DNA from: Hedera helix
Taxonomy: Eukaryota > Streptophyta > Magnoliopsida > Apiales > Araliaceae
Assembly (NCBI GenBank): GCA_947179155.2
Contig: OX359275.1
Span: 4,488,501 to 4,552,500 of the forward strand
DNA length: 64,000 bases
Reading direction: 5' to 3'
In this document: positions 37,690 to 48,167 of the stretch, one piece after another
Numbering within the stretch: the stretch's first letter is position 1
Layout of the letters: every line of letters begins with the position of its first letter
The notes under the pieces: model-generated
Database searches by the model: none
What the model was told of the DNA's origin: nothing
What the model saw: only the letters and a program-made list of their open reading frames with translations
Position numbers and translations under genes: made by a program

Positions 37690-38155
37690 GTTATTCTAAG
37701 AAACTGCCGACTAAATTCTTCTTTTCTGAACACAAGTCTCGATTTTGCAGGAGCTTGTTGATTTTTACGGGCCGGGTACTAGCACCTTACAAAATTAACC
37801 ATGTATATTATTATTATTATTATTATTATTGGGGAAATGTGTTAATAAGTATATGGTCTATTTGTTGGGTAAAATTAGTAGTTACCTTGTGTTTTGGGTG
37901 GTTTGATGGGTTTGAGTTCCAAATCAAAGGTTTTAAGTTCTAGTCCTCCTAGACGTCTTATTTTTTCATTTAATATCTTTAGCATGTCACGTCATAGGTG
38001 TCATTTGTGCCACGTGGACAGTCTACACACATGTGATACCTGGGAGCTCAATATCTAAAATTTTAAATAGTATGAGACTCGATTTGCATTAACCAAAAGA
38101 AAGAGACTCAAAGTCCAAAAATTCTAGAGTTCAGTGGCCTTCAGTGTATTTAAAC
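37257..38155. mobile_element. Foldback element with arms of about 350 bp
   Basis: Sequence from 37257 (GGGTTAAATGCACTAAAAGC) to about 37612 is repeated in inverted form from 38155 back to about 37806. Shared blocks include TTTGGACTTTGAG, ATGCAAATCGAG, ACTATTTAAAATTTT, GATATTAAATGAAAAAATA and AACCCATCAAACCACCCAAA. The arms end in AAT and ATT microsatellites, which also pair. The loop (37613-37805) holds AGT/AAT repeats and about 110 bp of unique sequence. There is no transposase. Long arms and end sequence suggest a Mutator-like or foldback type; a target duplication was not clear. Confidence 0.75.
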
Positions 38156-38744
38156 TTGCATTTAAACATAATTTTTCGTTAAAGTTTCAAAAACTTAATC
38201 TAACCATATACATCACATAACTACTAAACCATAAAAATTACCACAAAATCAACATCACAACACCTCCAAGAAATCCACCCTTATAACTTCAAATCCACTA
38301 TAATGCTCAATATTTTGAACTCCCACAACCAAATATGCATCAACGTAGTTATAAACATAATTAATTTAAACTAAAGATTAGAGTACTTTTCAACTTTATT
38401 AATACTTGAAGATGAAATTTTCTTGCAAATGCTTGGAGAATGTTTGCTCACAATCTCCTTTTACTATGCCATGCAAGAACCCTCATCTCAAAAGCTCACA
38501 ATTTATTTTCTCTCTCTTAAATTTAAAGAAGGTGAACATGAAATATTTCTTACTAACCTCAACAGTTAGTGGAAATTGTAGAGATTCCCCGCTAACATTT
38601 CAATCTCTTGCATACAACTATCGATACATATAAGTATCTATATTAATTCCACCAACATTGCATTAACCAATCGCACTTTAACAAAAATACTTAAATGACT
38701 TTTAGGATTTTTATGTGATTTACATCTCATAACCCACTAGCTTC

Positions 38745-38746
<2 letters not shown>

Positions 38747-38817
<71 letters not shown>
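38747..38817. repeat. TA microsatellite
   Basis: About 35 uninterrupted TA units. Confidence 0.95.
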
Positions 38818-38819
<2 letters not shown>

Positions 38820-39635
38820 TATTAACTAAATTTGGTCCCACTCACTTTGCCAAGAGATTAATATATATAATATTTATTAACTATACCAATACTTGTATAA
38901 TTAACACATTTAAACACTACTAGTTGGGCTAGTTAACTTATTTCCTTTGGCCTTATTTCATTATATTTAATAAACTTTGTACCAACATTAATTACTTAAT
39001 AAATTGGGCCTACATCAATACTTCCATAAATTGTCTACAAGCAATATATATATATATTGGGCCACCATAACACATTAATCCTACATGGACCTGTATATAA
39101 TGTATTTAATACATATACACGTTGGGCCGCTAACATAACATATACATTATATATAATGCAGTATCATTGGGTTCAATACCAAAAATCCTTCATAAACCCT
39201 TTCATATAATTAATTGGGCTATTTTACACCATATAACTATATTATATATAATGCACTACAATTGGCTTAATATATAATACATTGGGCCTTGCTTTATAAT
39301 ACATATATTTTACATCTAATACATGTAATGCATACATTGATGGGCTTATATTAATTCCTTAGGCCTTGATATATATTACATATATATAACATATTATAAT
39401 ATTGGGCCTAATTAATTCCCTCATTTATTATTTAAATAAACTACATATATTAATCCACCAATTTTAATAATTGAATTAATTAAACATCCATGAACTTTAA
39501 TTCATCATTATTACATTTCCACACAAGGCTCAACATTTAAGCTATATTAATTTATAGTGTAAGCTTTAACTTTAATCTCAATAAATTAATTAATCCACTC
39601 GACTTTCTTTTACAATTCTTAGTTAAGTCAAATAA

Positions 39636-39683
<48 letters not shown>

Positions 39684-41630
39684 TTAACCATTTACACATA
39701 TAAAATTTCAAATAAAAATGTATTTCTTCATAACCATTACACACCTTATCCCTTATTTGGCTTAATAAATATATATACACATATATATTTATACCTTCAT
39801 ATTCCTTAACACCTTATCATAACAATTTTAAATTTCATTCACGAAATTCTTATTTGTTTTTCATAAAAAAATGAATTCTAAAAATTTGGGTTATCACATC
39901 GACTCCAGCAACTTTGATCATTCCTTTAGCAAAGATGTAGCCCCTATTATATCCAGTTATCACAGCTTCAGTAAATTCCTTAGATTTCTTATACTCGATG
40001 ATGATGGCGTGGCAGTTGTCTTCAACGATTGTTCCGACTTGGGTTTTGAGGGTCTGATTTTCTTCTTCAAGTTGCTTGATGGTGTTATAAGAGATAAGGA
40101 GGGCTTCTTCCTTTTGATTGGCTTGATCGGTGAGATGTTTGTTTTGTTGTTTTAGCTGTTCAATCTTGTTATGGTGTTCAGTTCTTTCTTCGAGCAAATT
40201 GGTTCGTTGTTTGATAAGATCTATTAAATTTTGCCAGAGGGACTTGATTTGATGATCTTGTTCAGCTAGTTAGTCGTGAAGGGTCTATATGAATGTATCG
40301 TTGACTTCAGTTTGGATTTGGAGGGAGTTATTATCTTCACGAGCTTGGGTGAGCTCGGTTTGTAATCGAGTAATGGTGGCAGTTTGTTCTTCGGCTTTGT
40401 TTTTTAGTAATATGAGTCTATTGAATGCTCCTAAAGTCTGTCAAGATAAGAAGAAGTCAGTAAGCTATAAGAAAAGAAAGAAGAAATGAAAATAAGTTTG
40501 AGTAGTTTGCTTACCAAACTAATGCGCAGAGTAGCCGAGGTCAGCAAATGTTCGAGGTCAGGAGGGTTGAAGTGGTTATCGTTAGAAGAAATGTTAAAGA
40601 ATCTAAAGAGCTCAGCAGGGATGCTCTCTTCAGGATTATTTGGCCAGAATGTGAGTTTAGAAAGGTCAGTATGTGAGGATGAAGGTTTGGGGTTAGATTG
40701 AATGAGAGAAGTGTGTGGTTCAGGTTGTGTAGGGGAAGGTTCAAAGTAAATTTGCACGGGTGATGGGGATTGAGGTGGTGTAGGTTGAGGTGGTGATGCA
40801 TCTCGATGTGAGAGTTTGGGAGATTTTGATGATGGAGGATATGATGATCGGGGTGGAACTGTAGAGATGGATTTAACATATATAGGGTCACTGGAGGCTT
40901 TGGTAAGTTTTTGGTGTTTTTTCTTCCTAAGTTATTGTTTTTCTAAGTCAGTTAGCTCGTAGGCGTTTTTATCTAGGGACGGCTTAATAGTGGTTGGAAG
41001 AGGTTCGATAATAGTCAGAATGGATTCAACGGTGGTTGGATTAGGCACAACAGAGGTATGGATGGTTTCGAGGGGTATGTCAGGAAATTCAAAAGTTTGG
41101 GGTTGTTCTTTTATGGTTATAATAGGGGTTCAGGGTCTAAGTTAGGGTTTATAGATAATCACTATTGAAGTAGAAAAAAGATAGGGGCAAAAGTCAGAGG
41201 GGATAAATAATAATAAAAAGAGAAGAAGATAGTGTATGTAATTTAACAGGGTTCAGGAACTTATAGTCATGGTCAAAGAGCCATTGTTGGTTAGAGAGCA
41301 AATCTAGTCTCCATGGTTCGTTAGGGATCTTCTTGCAGAATGTCCGAAACTCCTTTTTTCTGGGGTCGGACAATTGATCGGCCCAAAGTTGGGGCTTTTC
41401 GGTGTTGTCCCAGGACTAGATAAGGTGGGTGTCAGGTCCAGAGAAGAAAAATCAATAATAGTGCCAGCCTTTATTGCTGGAAAGGGGCTCCATCCATACA
41501 TTTTGGCCTGACAGTTTGCTGAGGGTTCGGAACCCAGGTTCTCTGGATTTTATTATGGTGAAGATAGAAAAAAAAATCTAGGGAAGGTTTTACCCCATGT
41601 TCGTGGCAAAAGGTGTAAGACCCCGAATTT

Positions 41631-44170
41631 TAATAAATAGATTTTAATTTTTCTCATAATTTTATGCCTAACAGTAAGGTGTTAAATTAATAAAAATTAA
41701 AGTTAAGGATTTTATGTGCAAAATATTTATGTCAGACAATATTCGATTGGTCGGAGAATATTCGTGTTGTCGGAGAATATTCATACGTCAGCGTTGAAAT
41801 ATTTAGTTATGGGTGGACCCCACAATGAAATATTATCGGATATAAAAAATGATAGCAGTAGCCTTTTTAAATAAAAATGGTCAACGATATTATCACTTTT
41901 AACTGTTAAAATACCTAGTGATAAACGTATAGTAACATATGATATTTTAAAGCAGCACACAGTATTACATACTTATTGAACTGATAAAGTGGCTATTGCA
42001 CATTATTTTATCAATAATTGTCATTACATAGCATTTTACATTATTAAATCAATAATTGTCATTACACAATATTTTACATTATTAATTGCACAGTATTTCA
42101 TATTATTAAATTAATAATTATCATAATGCACAACATCTTGTATTATTGGGCCAATAATTGTTACGGTAGTAGTCACTGGTATTAAACAGTTAGACATATT
42201 TATTAGTTGAAAAACACTGTATGTTCAATAATTGGATATTGAATTAATAAAATAATATGTAAGTGTGTAACACGCGTAAGTGTGTAACGTGTGTAAATGT
42301 GTGATGCGTGTTAGTTAACGAACGGTGCAGATTAAAGTGTGAAACATGTGTTGGTTAATGAATGATTTAGATTAAAAGATGAAATTAAAATGTGCAACGT
42401 GTGTGTGGAAAAGTTGGTTAGGCTCTGGCTATAAATAGAGGGCTTAGCATAAGGAGTTTCATACATTCCTCACTCAATCTTCTTTCTACTCTCTAAATAT
42501 TTCTTAGTATAAGTGTCTCTCTGAGTATATTAAAATTATCTTAAGCCTTGAAGATCTGGAAGGGTACGAGTATTGTTCAAGTAAGTTTTTTATTATAAAA
42601 GTTATATAAACACTCACACACACATCGGTTTACAATTCTTCCTTTAGAAGACTCTTCTATTAGAATATTTATTTTGAAAAACTTCCTTTGAAATATTTTA
42701 CTTTAAAAAATTATTTTCTTTAAAAACTATTTTGTAGTATATTTATACTATATAGTCATTTTGACAATTTTATATACATAAAATTGGTATATGTTATTTA
42801 TTAATTAAATTATGAATATACATATAGGTTGATCAATTTCATAAAAGCTGTATTTAGTCACGAGATAAGGTAAGGGCTATCATTTTCTTTCAAACTCTTA
42901 AACTTATTACGTTAAGGGGTATCATTATTTTTATCATAATAAAGGGATATCATTTTTTTTTTACTTGTAAGGGATACCATATTTTTCATCTTCTATCACT
43001 TAAACTTATTACTGTAAGAAAGTATCTCATTTGTATCTCTAATATTATTAAACGGTGAAAATTCTTGAATTAATAATTCATTAATATTCCCTTAAAAGTT
43101 TACACTTCATCTAATACCCTTTGACAAGAACATTCCTATTACATTTTCATCGTTATATTTGAACTGTAAACTTATAGACATTGAATTTTTGAACTATGGA
43201 CATTTATTTGAACTGTGAACATTTTGGATTAATTCCTTGTACCGTAAACCTTACCATTGAACTTCTTCCCTGTGGATATCAGACATTACTCTTGGACTTA
43301 AACACCTTTTTTCTCTACATCATGTTGATAATTTGGACATTATTTGAATCTGGACAAAATAAAATTGTTATCTCCTAATGTTATTGTTTATCCTATTTTT
43401 TCTATTCATTATTTATATCTCTGTTGTTATTTCAATAATCAAGTATCAGGTTGTTCTGAATATCTGTGGCCTAGGACACAGATGATAAGTTAAAGGCGAT
43501 ATAGGTTAAAGGCGATATAATTATTGGGTTTCTTTGGTCGGATGACCAAAGACACGTGATAAATGTTTTCTTTGGCTGGGGGTAAAGAAGAACTGTTGTT
43601 TGGCATGATTATAACCAGTTGTGTTTCAGATGATAAAAGTTAATGATGATTTTCTTAAAAAGAGATTCTAGTAGACATCATGATCTACTTGATTCTCTTA
43701 GTGGTAGTTATTTCACTGCAGTTGAACTTTGTTTAAGAATTTAACTGCTATTTTTGATTTAAATCTTGCTATTTATATTATTACTCTATTAACAACTCAA
43801 CTGTAGTTGTTGATTTAAAATTTGTTGTCTATTATATTCAATTAAGAACTCAATTGTTGAAGGCTAAGAATAATTTATTTTTCATTATCTTAGTCATAAT
43901 ATTCTTTACTGTGATATTTGAGCTCACCATTTCCTTTTTGTTCAATTGTTCAGAAAATGAGAGTTTAGCCGGGACAAGCGGGGAGGAAAGGAGAATGGAA
44001 TAGTTGTCCGAGATAGTTACTATAGTAGTATTCACTGTATTGTGGAATAGTAATAATTATGAAGACTTAGCTGTGTATTATTGGGTACTGTATAATGTAT
44101 TGTAATAATTTTATTGTAATCTTTTGGCGACTCAAATTGCGTGGTGTGGGCCCAATTTAGGAGCGTCACA
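41631..44170 (+). mobile_element. Solo LTR of the chromovirus family, inserted in the antisense ORF
   Basis: Starts TGTAAGACCCCGAA and ends GGAGCGTCACA (2540 bp). It matches the LTRs of the minus-strand chromovirus in inverse orientation throughout. Flanks are AAAGG (41626-41630) and AAAAA (44171-44175), followed by CAATGAAAC. The uninterrupted first aORF reads GAAAGCGATGAAAC here, so the join fits a 5-bp duplication in which GG later became AA. Internal sequence is absent, as expected after LTR-LTR recombination. Confidence 0.85.
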
Positions 44171-44555
44171 AAAAACAATGAAACAAATGAGGTGTATATA
44201 AACGTTTGGCACGAGTTGGGAAAAACTGATACCGATGAAGACGAGGAAAGAATAAATGAATTAGTGAAGTGGGAATCAGACTTCGTTTCATAAGATATGC
44301 ACTGGGACATCGAGTCAGGTACTGTTTGGACGCTAGTACATTTTCTCCTCGGGTCTAAGGGCTTCATGGAGTATTCAATTAGGATTATAAATTCCTCACG
44401 AATATAAAGAATAACTTGCTCATTAGCGGTGGATTGGGTATTGGCATGTTGGAATGATTCAAGCTTTTTCCTGTTTTCATTTCATTTTGTTTGGTGATGG
44501 ACGTTAGGGGGTTGCTGGGGATCTTGGCAGTGGAAGAGGAAAGGTTTTGAGCCAT

Positions 44556-44930
44556 GCGAGATTGAAAAAAGAGATGGGTTTAATTAAGAATGAGAAAATT
44601 TATCGGAATTTGGGAAAAAGGATGGAGTTCGATGAATATTTGATCTGGAAAAGGAATTTGGGATAGATGTTGCAGAGGAGAGAGAAAATGAAGCTGGACG
44701 AATTTTTGAGAAGATGAACAGATGAAATGACAGATTTGAAATTAGGAGTTTTAATATTGGGTGTGGAGCTCAAGGGTGACAATTTTAAGTTTGGCATGTG
44801 TGGGGCACGTGTAATTATGTGGTGGTTACAATAGGCAGTTAAAGGGTACATAAGTCTTTTTGATTTGTTTAATTGATTTTATAATTTTGGTGTTACTCTC
44901 CTATTTAAAAATAATTAAAATAGGAGGGTG
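44556..44930. other. Spacer between antisense ORF start and PPT
   Basis: Region upstream of the aORF start, equivalent to 4119-4435. It could contain the aORF promoter, but no specific motif is claimed. Confidence 0.4.
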
Positions 44931-44984
44931 GGTGGGGGTTGGGGTTGGGGTTGGGGTTGGGGTTGGGGGGGGGGGGGAGGGTAA
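44930..44984 (+). repeat. GGGGTT array and G-rich polypurine tract
   Basis: About five GGGGTT units (44937-44968) run into a G run and GAGGGTAA, directly before the 3' LTR. By position it is the PPT region of the Tat-like element. The first element has only GTGGGGGG at this place, so the array is an expansion. Confidence 0.85.
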
Positions 44985-45510
44985 TGTTATGATATAATTA
45001 TTTGGGTTTGGTTAGGGTGTAACCCAATTATTTTTATTACATGACCCATATCCTGTGTTGGTCTATTTATAATTGAATAGTAGGTCATGACTTGTGTCGG
45101 CTCATTTTAATTTATTTTGGCGACTTGTTTAAAGGAATAGTCAAAGTCCATATCGAAATAGGATTGAGTTTCCTTATTTAAGAGAGATAAGGATATTTTA
45201 TTTGGTAAGGATTCTGTCAATCATTAATTGAAGTTGTAAGGCGATTCAGAAAAGGACTTCTATTCCTAATTAATCTCGGGTGGACATATATAACATCTAT
45301 AAATATAGCCACAAGAAAGGATCACAATACATATAACTTTATATACAAAATGTTATTGTTTTTCAGCAATTTATTTCCCTCCATTGTTCTCGCTTTTGGC
45401 ATGTATTTATTCTCACACCAGAGTCATCCCTCGATGACCAAAGCCACCACGCTCCTCAGTGTGACTGTTAATTGTGCATGTTGTTCGTGCTTTTGATGAT
45501 TTTGACAGAC
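44985..45510 (+). repeat. 3' LTR of nested-host Tat-like element
   Basis: Starts TGTTATGATATAATTA and follows the 5' LTR to TTTTGACAGAC at 45510. The last 20 or so bases of the 5' LTR (to GTTAACA) are not found; a TTA repeat takes their place, so the end was lost or overwritten. Confidence 0.85.

Positions 45511-45550
<40 letters not shown>
45511..45550. repeat. TTA microsatellite at right edge of Tat-like element
   Basis: About 13 TTA units directly after the 3' LTR, mirroring the repeat at 19632-19685. Confidence 0.92.
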
Positions 45551-47173
45551 GTGTACGTTTGTCATCATCAAAATCAATACTTACTCACATGGGGATATTA
45601 AGTGTATACAAGTTTGATAGGTTGTGTGAGTCACGGGTTAGTTTTTATAACTTTTTTTATAAATATTTAATATTTTTTATTAGTATCTTTATTATTTTCA
45701 CTGACATAATATATATAATTTGGTTTAACATATTCTACTACAATTGAAATGAATTTAATTATTTTTGATAATATATGATTAAAACTTATAAATTAATTAT
45801 TAAGAAGAAACTTTTCATATTTCTATATTCACAATTTGAGAGAAATTAATTACATTTATTTACGTAAAATTATATATTAATAAAAAAGTATTAAATATTT
45901 GTAAAAAAAATTATACAAAGTAATCCGTGCCTTGCACGAGTTATCAAACTTATAGTAAATAATGTGCAATTTAAAGAATTAATAAAGCGTGCAATTAAAA
46001 TCATGACTTAATTAATATCCACTCAAGTAAGTAATTAAATTAAAGCCACGACTGGTGAAATTTCATTAAGATTTGTGATCAATTAGTAGGCATCATATAA
46101 TTCAAACGTAGTAGAATCGTGCATTTACTTACCGGGAAGATGTCCAAATGTCAAACATTACTAATAATTAATTAATTAGATGTTCATAAAATAAATTAAT
46201 ATTGATAAAGCGAGCATTAATTCATGGTGATCGGTAGTATTTGTTAGCATCGCTTGTGAGTGGTAGATCACATGAACGGAGGGAATAGATTATATTTTAC
46301 TATTAGCATACCAATTTGATGATCATTTTACTATTAGCATACTAATTTGATGATCAGTGACTTTTTGCCCATTCTTCTGATTGTTTCCTTTATTATAGAT
46401 ATTTGTTTCAAAAGAGTGTTGTTCTCTTTTGTTTCTTTGTATTTTTTCATATTTTGGTTTTAGTGAGTTGTTTAAATAGTATTGAATGGGGGAAGAGTAA
46501 TATGCCTGTTGTCATTTAATAAATAATATGTATTTAATTTGTGAATGTATCTAAATATATATTTAGAAGATTTGTGATTGTTGGTATCTGGTGCACAATA
46601 TATCAGACTAATTATTACTTTTGTAAATCTAGTTGTCAAGGGTTTGATATATTTATTTTTTTGTTTTTAAGTATATCAAGTTAACTTATCAATTAAAATG
46701 AGTTGACTCATTTTTAATTAAAAAATTAACTTATTTTAATTAAAAATTTAACTCGAATGATCATTCAATTAATTTTAATTTATCTCCTCCTATAATTTTA
46801 TATGTTACTATTAATTTGTAACTCATCATGACAGAGCATTTATTATCAGTTTATTTGGGCCAAGGAATCCCAAATGCCAAGTTTGTTGTGGTGAATAGTT
46901 GTTCTTCCGAAGAAACGTTGGGCCCTTTATGCACCACGAGAGTTTAAATTATGTTTTAAAGTAGCAACTAAAAAAAAAGGAAGAACCGTAGGGAAGTTTT
47001 TCTTTTTCCATTCATTTCTGTTTTTTTTTTCTTCCCTCCGTACAAGAGTATTAATTAGAAGCAATGTTTGGAGTATTCATATTATTATTTTTATCAGAAT
47101 TAAAATGTTTGAAGGAGACTCGTTTTAAATATAACCAAAGGCAAAAAAAAACAAATTTTGAAGGGGATGGACC

Positions 47174-47219
<46 letters not shown>

Positions 47220-48126
47220 GGATTATAATGTTGCACCCTCCAAGAACTTAATGCATGTACTGTCTGCCCCTCATGATTCTAGCATACGTTTATGGCATCC
47301 GCATCATTGTGTTACAGAGCGCCCCTTTTTCCTTTTACTTTTAACCACGCCCCCCTCCCTCCCTCCCCCGCTCGCTCTTTCTTTTCCTTTCTCTTTAATT
47401 TGCATGATATTTCCTCTATTGACTTGAATGCATGGCTTGGTAAATAAATACCTTCTCTTCTCTTTTCTATTATATATGATGTTTAAAAAATCTAATTAAT
47501 ATTAATATTAAGTAATTAATGTTAATTTGAAATTTTATTACTACACATGCACTACTTAATTACTTTTCCTCCTTCTCTCAATTACTTATCTTGATGAGAT
47601 TTTTTAAGAGCAAAGTAAGAAAAATTTAATTTTTTTTTAGATATATGTAAAGCTCATTATATTATAAAAGAAAAATTCCTTTAAAATGTCATATATAATA
47701 ATAGAAAGGAAGGAGTATATATGAATACTTGCACGCCATTATACAGACACTAGATGGATCTGGAGCAGAAGAGCAAGGTAGGACATTTTGCATTAATTAT
47801 CATCACCAACCTTCTTTTTTTTTTTTTTTGAAGAATTTTTGAGAAGCAAAGTCTCAACATATAATCATGCCTGTTGAAACGAAAGAGAGAGAATCATTAC
47901 CCTGCTTCCATAGCACCAAATCAAGATTCAAATTTCAAAGTGATTGAACATAAATATAATTATAATAAATAAAATTAAAAATAAGATTATATAGGTAGGT
48001 GCAAAAATTGTCCACATTTGATATTATGTTACGTAAGTTTGCACCTAAACCATTTCGTCGTCAAAATAAAGTTAACATAGGGTTGGGTTTAATTAGGTGT
48101 GGAGTTAACATAGGGTTGGGTTTAAT
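45551..48126. other. AT-rich intergenic sequence
   Basis: No gene is recognised. It contains a direct duplication of about 33 bp (TTTTACTATTAGCATAC near 46295 and 46325), a TA microsatellite (47175-47217), a C/T-rich stretch (47345-47395), and a duplicated block GTTAACATAGGGTTGGG at about 48072 and 48105 leading into the G run. Confidence 0.5.

Positions 48127-48166
<40 letters not shown>
48127..48166. repeat. Run of 40 G
   Basis: Uninterrupted mono-G tract. The exact length may be affected by sequencing of homopolymers. Confidence 0.85.

Positions 48167-48167
<1 letters not shown>

Larger units (their letters stand above)
35286..39898 (-). mobile_element. Probable large solo LTR inserted in the antisense ORF
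   Basis: This 4.6-kb block interrupts the aORF between its acidic end and its coiled coil. On the minus strand it begins TGTGATAACCC at 39898. Near 35780-35850 it has GAGCAACATAGTTGCTC, at a place comparable to the GAGCTCACCC segment of the other LTRs here. No pol or gag is found, so a solo LTR is likely. Possible duplications are TTGAC (35285-35289) and TCGAC (39899-39903), but then the right end lacks a CA; borders are uncertain by about 10 bp. It also carries TA microsatellites at 38747-38817 and about 39642-39677. Confidence 0.5.
35234..44555 (-). pseudogene. Antisense ORF of Tat-like element, cut into three pieces
   Basis: The minus-strand ORF starts at ATG 44553-44555 (MAQNLSS) and runs 44555-44171, 41630-39899 and 35285-35234, ending GFSSDEKAENDP plus stop. 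The first element's aORF has the same start (MAQ), the same CKEVG/IKFF region split here by the 41631 solo LTR, the same Pro/His/Ser-rich middle (40430-40890), a coiled coil (39850-40197: EERTEHHNKIEQLKQQNKH) and an acidic GFS end. Stops and frameshifts occur throughout. Flanks at the 41631 insertion rejoin precisely when compared with the first copy. Confidence 0.7.
19686..45510 (+). mobile_element. Tat/Retand-like Ty3/gypsy element with both LTRs and at least four nested insertions
   Basis: LTRs at 19686-20228 and 44985-45510 are clearly the same repeat (shared TTATTTGGG, GGTCATG, GACTTCTATTC and CTATAAATA blocks). Between them are gag remnants (20250-21846), integrase pieces (24527-24814 and 34628-34997), an antisense ORF in three pieces (35234-35285, 39899-41630, 44171-44555) and a GGGGTT-rich PPT. 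PR, RT and RNase H are missing. Inserted into it are an LTR fragment, a full minus-strand chromovirus and two solo LTRs. Without these, the host element would be about 6-7 kb. The 5-bp flanks are TTATT on both sides, but these lie in a microsatellite. Confidence 0.85.

Noticed and set aside
37349..37943. Two short ORFs
   Set aside because: They lie in the arms of the foldback element and mirror each other.
44937..44968. GGGGTT units as a telomere repeat
   Set aside because: Plant telomeres are normally TTTAGGG-type; the position at a retroelement PPT explains the array better.
47158..47427. ORF with Tyr-Ile repeats
   Set aside because: Produced by a TA microsatellite.
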